From: Streptomyces mashuensis
Lineage (GTDB): Bacteria > Actinomycetota > Actinomycetes > Streptomycetales > Streptomycetaceae
Assembly: GCF_014654785.1 (NCBI RefSeq)
Contig: NZ_BNBD01000002.1
Location: 62,001-126,000, forward strand
DNA length: 64,000 nucleotides
Direction: 5' to 3'
Part shown: piece by piece, positions 27,396 to 35,453 of the stretch
Numbering within the stretch: the stretch's first letter is position 1
Layout: each line of letters opens with the position of its first letter
Position numbers and translations under genes: made by a program
The notes under the pieces: model-generated
What the model was told of the DNA's origin: nothing
Seen by the model: only the letters and a program-made list of their open reading frames with translations
The model's database searches: none

Positions 27396-28640
27396 ATGGT
27401 GGCGGGCACTGGTCTACGGCTCTCGATCGTGGTGTGGGCCGTCACCCGGGCCGTGTTGATGCTGTGCGTCTTCCGGGTGTGGCACATGCCCGGCTCGGAC
27501 GTGTCCGTCGACATCGAGGTGATCTACCAGGGCTGGTACGGCGTCCTGCGCACCGGCGTCTTCCCGTACGACGACGTCACCTGGCAGTACCCGCCGGCCG
27601 CCGCGCTCGCCGTGCTCGCCCCCGGCCTGCTGCCCTTCCTCGGCTACGCCCCCGCCTTCTTCGTCCTGTGCCTCCTCGCCGACACCGCCGTCATGGGCAT
27701 GCTGCTGTACGCGGCCCGCGACCGGCGCCGCAGCCCCCTGGGCGTGTGGGTGTGGGTGATCGGGGTGCCGCTGCTCGGCCCCATCGTCTACGCCCGCTAC
27801 GACGTGATGGTGACCGCCGTGGCCGTGGCGGCGCTCTTCGCCGCCGGCCGGCGCACGCGCCTGGCGGGCGCCCTCGTCGGCTTCGGGGCGCTCCTGAAGG
27901 TGTGGCCGCTGCTGCTCCTCATGGGCACGCCCCGCGGCACCCGCACCCGCCAGGTGTGGGGCTCCGCGCTGGTCACCGGGCTCGTGCTGACCGCCCTGTT
28001 CACCGCCGCGATGCCGGGCGCGCTGGCCTTCCTCACCTTCCAGCGCGACCGCGGCACGGAAGTGGAGTCTCTCGGCTCCCTCGTCTTCCACCTGGCCCGC
28101 CACTTCGGCTGGCACGGCAAGGCCCGCCTCAACTACGGCTCGGTCGAGTTCCTCGGCCGGCATGTGCACGCGGTGAGCGCCCTCGCGCTGGGCCTGAGCG
28201 TGCTGGCGTTCGCCTGGCTGCTGGTGTGGCGGCTGCGCGCCCGCCGCTTCACCCCGACCACCCCGCACGACGCGGCGTTCGCCGCCGTGCTCCTGTTCAC
28301 CACCACCAGCCGGGTGATCAGCCCCCAGTACATGGTGTGGCTGATCGGGCTGGCCGCGGTCTGCGTGACCGTCCGCACGCCCCGGCAGGGCCTGCCGGTG
28401 CTGCTGGTGCTGCTCGCGGCACCCCTCACGCAGCTGGAGTTCCCCTTGTGGTTCTCCCACGTCATCGCCAGCGACAAGCTGGGCGTGGCGACGCTGACAC
28501 TGCGCAACGCCCTGCTCGTGACGGCCACCGTCATCTCCTGCGTCCGGCTGTGGCGCGAGACGGTCACCGCCGCGAAGCCGCCGCAGCAGGAGCCGGAACC
28601 GCCGGCGGAACGCGAGTCGACGCTCGTCACCGGCACCTAG
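27396..28640 (+). CDS. GT87-family integral membrane glycosyltransferase
   Basis: A 414-residue protein with about ten membrane segments. Its first loop has VDIEVIYQGWYGVL and the acidic pair in PYDDVTWQYPP, as expected in polyprenyl-phosphate-mannose-dependent GT87 enzymes (DUF2029). RVISPQYMVWLIGL near 325 is another family mark. The ATG at 27396 has GAGG upstream; a GTG at 27354 is an alternative, adding a basic VTARVRKPRR leader, and has a CATCAT box 8 bases before it. The codons between the two are poor in GC at third positions. The last three codons overlap the next gene tail-to-tail by 4 bases. Confidence 0.83.
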   Translation: MVAGTGLRLSIVVWAVTRAVLMLCVFRVWHMPGSDVSVDIEVIYQGWYGVLRTGVFPYDDVTWQYPPAAALAVLAPGLLPFLGYAPAFFVLCLLADTAVMGMLLYAARDRRRSPLGVWVWVIGVPLLGPIVYARYDVMVTAVAVAALFAAGRRTRLAGALVGFGALLKVWPLLLLMGTPRGTRTRQVWGSALVTGLVLTALFTAAMPGALAFLTFQRDRGTEVESLGSLVFHLARHFGWHGKARLNYGSVEFLGRHVHAVSALALGLSVLAFAWLLVWRLRARRFTPTTPHDAAFAAVLLFTTTSRVISPQYMVWLIGLAAVCVTVRTPRQGLPVLLVLLAAPLTQLEFPLWFSHVIASDKLGVATLTLRNALLVTATVISCVRLWRETVTAAKPPQQEPEPPAERESTLVTGT

Positions 28641-29872
28641 GCCGTCAGCGCGTCCGTGACGTACGTGCGCCAGCGCGCGGTGAACTCCTCCGGGCTCGTG
28701 CCCAGCACCTCGCGCACCGCGCCCTCCACCGCGCCGGCGCGCCCCGCGTGCGCGCCCACCGCGCGGTAGAACGCGACCAGCCGGTCCTCGCCCCACCGGT
28801 CGGCGATCATGCGGCAGGCCAGCCAGCCCTCCTCGTACGCGCGCGACAGCCGGCCGGCCTCGCCGGAGAACGAGAACTCCGCGTCGTCCGGCAGCCCCTC
28901 CGGCTCCCGCCCCGCCACGACCTCCCGCGCCAGCTCGGGCGCCGCCTGCGCCGGGGTGCGGCCACTGCCGCGGTACGCCGCCCAGTCGGCGAAGCCCTCC
29001 GACAGCCACAGCGGGGTGGCCGCCGAGGTCTGCTCGCGCGTCGCCACGTGCGCCGTCTCGTGCGTGAGCACGACACCCCGGCCGAAGTCGCCGAGCGTGC
29101 CGTAGGCCTCCGGATTGACGACCACGCGGTCGGCGGGCGCGCCCCGGCCGCCGCCGGTCTCGCCCGTGGTCACCGCCGCGATGCCGCGGTAGCGGGCGGC
29201 GGGGGCGCCCAGCAGTGCCGCCATGCGGTCCAGCGAGGCCGGCACCTCCACGACCACGCGCCGCGCCCACGCCCCGCCGTGCCAGGCCCGGTCCACGTCC
29301 GGCACCGCGCGGTCGGCGAGCCCGGCGACGGCCCGCAGCCGCGCCTCGTCCTGGCCGACGCCCAGCACGAGGCTGTACCGGCCGGTGACAGTCGTGACAC
29401 GGCCCTGCTCCCACAGCGGTACGGCGCCGCGGATCCGCTGCCCGGCGACGTACCAGTGGCCGCCGCCGCGCCGCACGAGCGTCAGCCCGACGGGGACGAC
29501 GACCGGCGCGGTGTCGTACCCCGCCAGGCGGTAGCGCAGCTCGGCATCGGCCTCGACGCGGCGCCCGCCGCCGCGCTGCGGCTGGGGTGTGCCGGTGCGG
29601 ACGAGGCGGTACTCCCACGAGGCGAGGGGCACCTCGGCGAGACCGGCGAAGACGCGGCGGCGGTCGGGGCGGTAGGCGGGGTCGACGGCGGCGAGGTAGG
29701 CGTGTTCGTCGTGGTCGCGCACGGCGGTGGACCAGCGGTCGAGGAGGCGGCGGAGGGCCTGGTCGTCGGCGCGCGGGGCGGCGGTGCTGCCGCAGGCGGT
29801 GAGCAGCATCAGCGATGCGGCGAGGCCCGCCGCCCACCGCCCACCTCGCCGCCCGCGCATCACGCCCCGCAT
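28637..29872 (-). CDS. Lipoprotein zinc metalloprotease (gluzincin, peptidase MA-like)
   Basis: A 411-residue secreted protein. The N-terminus is a lipoprotein signal (basic start, hydrophobic core, LTAC with Cys27). Residues 30-160 form an NTF2-like beta domain. The catalytic motif is HETAH at 271-275, with the third zinc ligand Glu292 in WLSEGFADW, the gluzincin spacing. It probably acts at the outer membrane face on an unknown protein. An ATG four codons further in (29860) is possible. Its stop overlaps the convergent GT87 gene by 4 bases. Confidence 0.83.
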   Translation of the reverse strand: MRGVMRGRRGGRWAAGLAASLMLLTACGSTAAPRADDQALRRLLDRWSTAVRDHDEHAYLAAVDPAYRPDRRRVFAGLAEVPLASWEYRLVRTGTPQPQRGGGRRVEADAELRYRLAGYDTAPVVVPVGLTLVRRGGGHWYVAGQRIRGAVPLWEQGRVTTVTGRYSLVLGVGQDEARLRAVAGLADRAVPDVDRAWHGGAWARRVVVEVPASLDRMAALLGAPAARYRGIAAVTTGETGGGRGAPADRVVVNPEAYGTLGDFGRGVVLTHETAHVATREQTSAATPLWLSEGFADWAAYRGSGRTPAQAAPELAREVVAGREPEGLPDDAEFSFSGEAGRLSRAYEEGWLACRMIADRWGEDRLVAFYRAVGAHAGRAGAVEGAVREVLGTSPEEFTARWRTYVTDALTA

Positions 29873-29912
29873 CGTACGGGCCCTTGCCTGCGCTACCGCG
29901 CAGGTGTCCTCA

Positions 29913-29938
29913 ACCTCCCCCAGCTACCGCTGGGAGGT
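29913..29938. repeat. Intergenic palindromic repeat, Streptomyces REP-like
   Basis: ACCTCCC-C-CAGC, loop TACC, GCTGGGAGGT: a hairpin followed by GCCCCCAGCG. I recall near-identical sequences many times in Streptomyces genomes between genes. Here it lies between the ends of two minus-strand genes, after the NlpC/P60 stop. Confidence 0.6.
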
Positions 29939-29977
29939 GCCCCCAGCGAGGCTGGATTCGGCTGAGCGCCGTGCGGG

Positions 29978-31027
29978 CTACGGGCGCGTCACCGACGAGA
30001 TCGGCATCATGTCCGCCCGGTCGTAGCGCACCCGTGCGCCCGGGTACGGGGCGTGCACCACCTGGCCGTTGCCGACGTACATGCCCACGTGGCTGGCGTC
30101 GTCGCGGTAGATGACGAGGTCGCCGGGGCGGGCCTCGGAGAGGGGGACGTGGCGGCCGGCGTTGCGCTGGGCCTGGGACGTGCGGGGGAGGCCGACGCCC
30201 GCGCGGCCGTAGGCCCACTGCATCAGGCCCGAGCAGTCGAAGGCGCTCGGGCCGGTGGCGCCCCAGACGTAGGGGAGGCCGACCGCGGAGCGGGCCGCCA
30301 TCGCCGCTGCCGCGCCCCGGCCGGAGCCGACGGGCAGCTGCGCGAGCTGCGCGGGGACGACGGGCCGGTCCTCGGAGCGGGAGGAGCGCGTGTACGCCTC
30401 GCGCTCGGGCTGCGGCAGGGCGTCCAGCAGCCGCCGGGCGGCGGTGAGGCGCCCCTCGACCTCGCGTTTGTGCTTCTCGACGGCCTTGCGGCTGTTCTCC
30501 AGCTCGGTGAGGGTGCGGGCGGCCTCCAGCCGTTGCTGCCGCAGGGCGCGCTGCGCGGCCAGCAGGGAGCGCAGCTGTTCGGCCTGCCGGCCGGTGAGGT
30601 GTTCGAGGGTGGAGGCCCGGTCGAGGTAGCCGTCGGGGTCGGAGGAGAGCAGCAGTTCGAGGGCGGGGTCGACGGCGCCGCTGCGGTACTGGGCGGCGGC
30701 GATCATGCCGAGGGCGGTACGCATCCGGTTGACGCGTTCCTGGCCGCGCGCGACGCGGCCCGTGGCCCGCTCCACCTCCTGCCGCAGCTCGCCGACGCGT
30801 TCGCCGGCCGCGTTGTACTTCTCGGTGGCCCGCTCGGCCTGCGCGTAGAGCTGGTCGAGCCGGGCCTTCACCGTCCCGGTGGCCGGCGGCTCGTCCACGT
30901 CGCCGGGCCGGGCGGTGGCCGGCGCGGCCGAGAGGGCGGCCGCGGCGGTGGCCACGGCGGCGGACAGCACGGTGACCCGGACGCTCCGGTGGGGACCGGA
31001 CTGCGCGGAACGGCGATGGGACGCCAC
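29978..31027 (-). CDS. NlpC/P60 peptidoglycan endopeptidase (RipA-like)
   Basis: A 349-residue secreted hydrolase cutting peptide stems of peptidoglycan. Signal peptide at 1-40 (basic start, then SVRVTVLSAAVATAAAALSA). Residues 55-190 are a long coiled coil. The catalytic domain occupies about 225-345: Cys in AFDCSGLMQW, His in ASHVGMYVG and the third polar residue in VVHAPYPG. The GTG at 31027 (VASHRRSAQ) has AAGGAG upstream. A promoter with two direct repeats lies at 31085-31114. The coiled coil may keep the enzyme inactive until a partner binds, as in RipA-type proteins. Confidence 0.9.
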   Translation of the reverse strand: MASHRRSAQSGPHRSVRVTVLSAAVATAAAALSAAPATARPGDVDEPPATGTVKARLDQLYAQAERATEKYNAAGERVGELRQEVERATGRVARGQERVNRMRTALGMIAAAQYRSGAVDPALELLLSSDPDGYLDRASTLEHLTGRQAEQLRSLLAAQRALRQQRLEAARTLTELENSRKAVEKHKREVEGRLTAARRLLDALPQPEREAYTRSSRSEDRPVVPAQLAQLPVGSGRGAAAAMAARSAVGLPYVWGATGPSAFDCSGLMQWAYGRAGVGLPRTSQAQRNAGRHVPLSEARPGDLVIYRDDASHVGMYVGNGQVVHAPYPGARVRYDRADMMPISSVTRP

Positions 31028-31084
31028 GAGGAGCCGTTCTCCTTCCACTGTCGGTGCACGGGATGCACGGGAATCGCGCGGCAG

Positions 31085-31114
31085 ACAGTAGTGGCGTGTT
31101 CACTCCGTGTTCAA
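31085..31114 (-). promoter_or_regulatory. Promoter with direct repeats before the NlpC/P60 gene
   Basis: Minus strand: TTGAAC (31109-31114), 18 bases, TACTGT (31085-31090), a good vegetative promoter. Between and over the -35 lie two exact copies of TGAACACG (31095-31102 and 31106-31113) at an 11-base period, the layout used by OmpR-type regulators such as MtrA. Which protein binds is not known. Confidence 0.6.
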
Positions 31115-31260
31115 AGACCTCGCCGGGTCAGGACGCCGTACGGACGGCACGCCGCCGTCCAAGGCGCAGGTCACCGGCGGCGGCGTACGGCCGTCCGGGC
31201 GAAGGTGATTCCCCCGAACGGGTAAGGCGCGGGCGCGCCGCGCCCCTCCGCCGGGAGGTG

Positions 31261-32634
31261 TCAGGTGCGGGAGAGACGCTTGAGCAGCAGGGCGGAGGCG
31301 ACCGGGCGGGCCCCGGCCTTGGCGACGCCGTCGGCCACCTCGCGGTCGGTGGAGACCACGACGACGGGGCGGCCGGGCGGCTCGGCGCGCACCAGCTGCC
31401 GGATCAGTTCGTCGGCCGTCACGCCCGGCTTGCTGAACAGCACGCGGACGCCGCGCGGCGGCGCGAGCAGCACCGGCGCGGCCAGTTCGGCGCCGTCGAA
31501 GACGCACGTCACCTCGGCGCCCGTCTGGGCCGCCAGCATCGACAGGCCGCCCAGCAGCCGCAGCCGCTGCTTGTCCAGCGGCATCGTCGGATAACCGGTC
31601 TTGGTGACGTTGTAGCCGTCGACGACCAGGTGGGCCTGGGGCAGCGCCAGCAGCTGGTCGAGCAGCGCGGGGTCGGTCTCCGACAGGGCCCGCGTCGCGA
31701 TGTCCTTCGGCGTCATCGTGCCCGGGCGAACCGATTCGACGGTGTCGGCGGGGTGCATGGACACGGGCGGCAGCGCCAGTTCGCGGCGCAGGCCCTGGGC
31801 GGCGTCCAGGACGGTGTCCAGGAGCAGGCGCAGCCGCATGTCCTCCACGCTGCGGCCCTCGCGGGCGGCGCGCCGGCTGGCCTCCAGGGCCGCCTCGGCC
31901 TCCGCCAGCCGGGCCTTGACGCGCCGGGTCTCGCCGGACACCGCCGCCTTCTCCGCCGCGCTCTCGGCACGGACCGCCTCCAGCTCGGCCTGCGCCTTGC
32001 GCAGCGCGGCCTCGCCGCGGCGCACGTCGCTGAGGGCGCTGCGCAGCTTGCGCTGGAGCGTCTCGTTCTCCTTGCGGGCGGCGTCCAGTTCGGCGCGGGC
32101 CCGGGCGGCCTCGGTGCGGGCCTCGGCGCGGGCGGCGGCCAGCTCCTCGCCGAGCCGGCGCAGCTCCTGCCGTGCCTCCTCGCCGGCCCGCTCGGCGCTG
32201 GCCCGCTGCGCCTCCTCGCCGGCGGCGGTGACGAGCTTGACCCAGCCGGCGGGCCGCAGCAGGAAGGCCATGGCGGCCACGTCCTCGGGGTCCGCGGCGG
32301 CCGGCGGGGAACCGGCGGCCAGCGCCTCGGCCAGCTCGGAGCCGGACTCGCGCAGCCGGGCGGAGATCCGCTGCCGGAAGGCGGGGTCGGACTCGACGGC
32401 CGCGGCCATCGCGTTGCCCGCGAAGCGGGCGCGGCGGGTGGGCGTGAAGCGCGCGTACTGGCGCAGCTGCGGGGGGAGTTCCGACACGGTCAGGCCGCCG
32501 AACGCCTCGGCGACCAGCCCGATCACCCGGCGCCTGATCCCTTCCGGCAGCGGCCGGTCGAGCACCTCGCTGACGCCGTCGTCGGCCCCGCCGGCGTCAC
32601 CGGCCGCCTCCACGCCGTCTGTGTGCTCCACCAC
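31261..32634 (-). CDS. NYN-domain (PIN-like) RNA-binding or nuclease protein
   Basis: A 457-residue cytoplasmic protein. Residues 1-130 form a helical domain, 150-270 a long Ala/Glu/Arg-rich coiled coil, and about 310-457 a NYN/YacP-like domain with the acidic residues of the PIN fold (LVVDGYNVTKTGYP, VTCVFDGAE, VVVSTDREVADG). These suggest a metal-dependent RNase. The GTG at 32634 is chosen with a GGAG 9 bases upstream; a GTG seven codons inside is possible. No operon partner is obvious. Confidence 0.82.
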   Translation of the reverse strand: MVEHTDGVEAAGDAGGADDGVSEVLDRPLPEGIRRRVIGLVAEAFGGLTVSELPPQLRQYARFTPTRRARFAGNAMAAAVESDPAFRQRISARLRESGSELAEALAAGSPPAAADPEDVAAMAFLLRPAGWVKLVTAAGEEAQRASAERAGEEARQELRRLGEELAAARAEARTEAARARAELDAARKENETLQRKLRSALSDVRRGEAALRKAQAELEAVRAESAAEKAAVSGETRRVKARLAEAEAALEASRRAAREGRSVEDMRLRLLLDTVLDAAQGLRRELALPPVSMHPADTVESVRPGTMTPKDIATRALSETDPALLDQLLALPQAHLVVDGYNVTKTGYPTMPLDKQRLRLLGGLSMLAAQTGAEVTCVFDGAELAAPVLLAPPRGVRVLFSKPGVTADELIRQLVRAEPPGRPVVVVSTDREVADGVAKAGARPVASALLLKRLSRT

Positions 32635-32796
32635 CGCTTCTCGCTCCCGCTCCTCGGGCGGCTCGCGCCCGGCCGGTCTTCGTGCTTCCCGTAACCCTAC
32701 GGCCTGGTGGTCGCCGGGCGGGGCGGCATGGGGCCCCCGCGCCGCCCCGGCGAGGCACTCTGTGCCGGTTGCGCCCGGTACGCCATGATCTGGACC

Positions 32797-33516
32797 GTGA
32801 GCAGCGAGGCAGCCGCGCCGGCCCGGACCGGCGCCCCCTGGGTGACCTGGACCGTCCTGGCCGTGTGCGGCGTGGTCTTCCTGGCCGGCCCCGCCTCCGG
32901 CCTCAACGCGTCGTACGGCTCCGGCGACGGCCTGCCGGCCGCCCAGGCCGCCTACTTCGCCCGGTGGGGCGTGGTCCCGCGGGAGCTGTGGCACGGCTCC
33001 CCGGCGGCCCTGCTCACCCCGCTCACCGCACTGTTCGTGCACGGCAGCTGGCCGCACCTGCTCGGCAACATGCTCTTCCTGCACGTCTTCGGCGCGATGA
33101 CCGAGGCCCGGCTGGGCCGCGTGCCGTTCGCCCTCTGCTACCTCCTGACCGGTTCCCTGGCCCTGTTCGGCTACGCCGCCGCGCACGCGGAGTCCGGCCG
33201 CACCCTGGTGGGCGCCTCGGGCGCGGTCTCCGGGGTGCTCGGGGCGTTCCTCTATCTCTTCCCCCGGGCCAGGGTGACCAGCCTCTTCCCCTTCCTCTTC
33301 TTCCTGCCGCTGCGCTTCCCCGCCTGGGCGGTGCTGTTGTTCTGGTTCGTCCTGCAGTACCTGGCGGCGGGCACGGGCGGCGGCCGGCCCGAGATCGCCT
33401 ACCTGGCGCACGTCCTGGGATTCGCACTCGGCTTCGGCTGCGCCTGGGTCCTGACCACCCGTGCGGTTAGAGTGAAGGACGCAGCCGGGTCCGCCGAAGG
33501 AGACAAACCGACGTGA
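32797..33516 (+). CDS. Rhomboid family intramembrane serine protease
   Basis: A 239-residue protein with six membrane segments. Catalytic Ser141 is in VGASGAVSG and His205 in AYLAHVLGFALG; the oxyanion region HGSWPHLLGNM (82-92) is intact, so the protease should be active. The GTG at 32797 is preferred because CATGAT lies 7 bases upstream; the ATG inside that box (32785) is the alternative. It overlaps the RAM-domain gene by GTGA. Confidence 0.87.
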   Translation: MSSEAAAPARTGAPWVTWTVLAVCGVVFLAGPASGLNASYGSGDGLPAAQAAYFARWGVVPRELWHGSPAALLTPLTALFVHGSWPHLLGNMLFLHVFGAMTEARLGRVPFALCYLLTGSLALFGYAAAHAESGRTLVGASGAVSGVLGAFLYLFPRARVTSLFPFLFFLPLRFPAWAVLLFWFVLQYLAAGTGGGRPEIAYLAHVLGFALGFGCAWVLTTRAVRVKDAAGSAEGDKPT

Positions 33517-33794
33517 TCACCTCGATCGTGCTCATCAAGACCGACGTGGACCGCATCCCCGAGATCGCGACGGAGATCGCGGCCCTGGAGGGGGTGAGCG
33601 AGGTCTACTCCGTGACGGGGGCCTACGACCTGATCGCCATGGTGCGCGTGGCCCGGCACGACGACCTGGCGGAGGTCATCCCGGGCCGGATCAGCAAGGT
33701 GCCGGGCGTCGCGTCGACCGAGACCCACATCGCGTTCCGCACGTACTCGCAGCACGACCTGGAGGCCGCGTTCGCGATCGGCCTCGACAGCTAG
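33513..33794 (+). CDS. Stand-alone Lrp/AsnC ligand-binding (RAM) domain protein
   Basis: A 93-residue protein with only the RAM effector domain of Lrp/AsnC regulators: a beta-alpha-beta-beta-alpha-beta fold from ITSIVLIKT, with VYSVTGAYDLIAMVRV in the ligand-binding middle. No helix-turn-helix is present and none is lost upstream, since the GTG start overlaps the rhomboid stop. Such proteins form rings and bind small molecules; the ligand is unknown. Confidence 0.87.
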   Translation: MITSIVLIKTDVDRIPEIATEIAALEGVSEVYSVTGAYDLIAMVRVARHDDLAEVIPGRISKVPGVASTETHIAFRTYSQHDLEAAFAIGLDS

Positions 33795-33801
33795 GCCGCG
33801 G

Positions 33802-35115
33802 CTACGGCCGGTCGCCGCGCGCGACCAGCTCCCCCACCGCCCGCAGGAACCGCTCCACGTGCTCGTCCGGCGTCCCCGCGCCGAAGCTGACGCGCACCGC
33901 GTTCCGCGGCCCCCGCGCCCCGTCGCCGGCCTCGCCGGCCTCGCCCGCCAGCCGCCGTACGAACGGGTGGGCGCAGAACAGCCCGTCGCGCACGCCGATG
34001 CCGTACTCCGCGGACAGCGCCGCCGCCAGGCGCGAGCTGTCCCAGCCGTCCACGACGAACGAGAGGACGCCCACCCGCGGCGCGTCCGCCCCGAACAGCG
34101 AGAGCACCCGCACCCCGGGCACCGCCGCCAGGCCCTCGCGCACCCGGCGCACCAACTGCCGCTCCCGCTCCACCAGCCGGTCGAAACCGGCGTCCCGCAG
34201 CGCCCGGCAGGCCGCGGCGATGGCGTACGCACCGATGACGTTGGGCGAGCCCGCCTCGTGCCGGGCCTCGGTGGTGTGCCACTCCACCGCCACGCCGCCG
34301 TCCGCGCCGCGCACCACGTGACGGCTCGCGCCCCCGCCCGCCAGGTACGGCTCGGCCTCGCGCAGCCAGTCGGGCCGGCCGGCCAGCACGCCGGCGCCGA
34401 ACGGCGCGTACAGCTTGTGCCCGGAGAGGGCGACCCAGTCGACGTCCAGCGCGGAGATGTCCACCGGGTGGTGCGGGGCCAGCTGGGCGGCGTCCAGGAC
34501 GATGCGCGCGCCGTGCGCGTGCGCCGCGGCCGCCAGCTCCCGCACCGGCCACAACTCCCCCGTCACATTGGACGCCCCGGTGACGCACACCAGCGCCGGC
34601 CCGTAGGGATCGCGCGCGGCGAGGGCCCGCTCCAGCAGTTCGACGGCGAGCGCCGGGGAGGCCGGCGCGTCGAGGACCCGGACCCGGTGCCCGTGGCTGC
34701 CCCAGGGCAGCAGGGCGGCGTGGTGCTCGGTCTCGTACACGAACACCTCGCAGCCGTGCGGCAGCGCGGACGCCAGCAGGTTGAGCGAGTCGGTCGTGGA
34801 CCGGGTGAAGAGCACCTGGTCGTCGGCGCGGCAGCCGAGGAACGAGGCGACCTCGGCGCGGCTGTTCTCGAACAGCTCGGTCGACAGCCGCGACAGGTAC
34901 CCGGCGCCGCGGTGCACGCTGCCGTAGTACGGGGCGTAGGCGGCGACGTCGTCCCAGACCCGCTGGAGGGCCGGGGCGCTGGCGGCGTAGTCGAGCGCCG
35001 CGTACGTCACCTCCTCCCCGGTGGCCAGCGGGACGCGCACGTCGTGGCCCAGGACGGGCAGCGGGTCGAGAGCGGCAGGGGCGGTGGAAACGATGTCAAC
35101 AGTGCATGCGGACAT
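33802..35115 (-). CDS. Class V aminotransferase-fold PLP enzyme under SAM riboswitch
   Basis: A 437-residue fold-type I PLP enzyme related to cysteine desulfurases and selenocysteine lyase. ALDYAASAPAL starts the fold, ETEHHAALLPW holds the ring-stacking His, VLDAAQLAPHHPVD the PLP aspartate and ALSGHKLYAPFG the PLP lysine. The region around the substrate cysteine loop of true desulfurases is not clearly kept. The ATG at 35115 follows GGGAG by 8 bases. The leader carries a SAM riboswitch and terminator, which points to methionine or cysteine metabolism. The reaction is unknown. Confidence 0.8.
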   Translation of the reverse strand: MSACTVDIVSTAPAALDPLPVLGHDVRVPLATGEEVTYAALDYAASAPALQRVWDDVAAYAPYYGSVHRGAGYLSRLSTELFENSRAEVASFLGCRADDQVLFTRSTTDSLNLLASALPHGCEVFVYETEHHAALLPWGSHGHRVRVLDAPASPALAVELLERALAARDPYGPALVCVTGASNVTGELWPVRELAAAAHAHGARIVLDAAQLAPHHPVDISALDVDWVALSGHKLYAPFGAGVLAGRPDWLREAEPYLAGGGASRHVVRGADGGVAVEWHTTEARHEAGSPNVIGAYAIAAACRALRDAGFDRLVERERQLVRRVREGLAAVPGVRVLSLFGADAPRVGVLSFVVDGWDSSRLAAALSAEYGIGVRDGLFCAHPFVRRLAGEAGEAGDGARGPRNAVRVSFGAGTPDEHVERFLRAVGELVARGDRP

Positions 35116-35212
35116 GGCAAATTCTCCCGGCGGGGATTCGAAAGCCTGAAAGCGTGAAGAAGAACCGGACCGGAGGAGGGGCCGACAGGCCCTAGCGCAT
35201 TCGCTGCATCAC

Positions 35213-35255
35213 GGAAAAAGACTCCCTCGACGACCAGGATCCCTGGCGAGGGATC
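35213..35255 (-). terminator. Riboswitch-controlled intrinsic terminator
   Basis: Minus strand: TCCCTCG (35247-35253) pairs with CGAGGGA (35223-35229), with an inner CCAGG/CCTGG stem and a short bulge, followed by GTCTTTTT. It stands between the SAM aptamer and the PLP gene. A further hairpin with 8-base arms (35263-35286) lies between the two. Confidence 0.85.
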
Positions 35256-35288
35256 CGCGCTTGCCGCAGGCGTTCGCACCTGCGGCCC

Positions 35289-35370
35289 GGTCATCACCCG
35301 GGGCACCCCGCCACGGACGGAGGGTTGCCGGACAGCGGGCCGGGGCCCATCACGCTGTCACTCGTGACCT
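35289..35370 (-). promoter_or_regulatory. SAM riboswitch, SAM-IV type
   Basis: On the minus strand the element opens with GGTCACGAGTGACAGCG, closes the second stem with CGCTGTCCGGCAACCCTCC, and ends with GGCGGGGTGCCCCGGGTGATGACC read in two parts; P1 is GGTC/GACC and P2 is GACAGCG/CGCTGTC. These are the conserved pieces of the actinobacterial SAM-IV class (related to SAM-I). SAM binding should favour the terminator at 35213-35255 and switch the PLP enzyme off. Confidence 0.9.
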
Positions 35371-35453
35371 GGCCAGGAGTATGGCACATCGGTCCGGGCC
35401 GCGGCCCGGTGGGCGGGGAGAATCCCACCCACCGGACAACGCCCGTCCGCACG

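Noticed and set aside
31028..31260. Possible c-di-AMP (ydaO) riboswitch before the NlpC/P60 gene
   Set aside because: Such elements precede some Streptomyces wall hydrolases, but the conserved core was not found; a plain promoter close to the gene is present.
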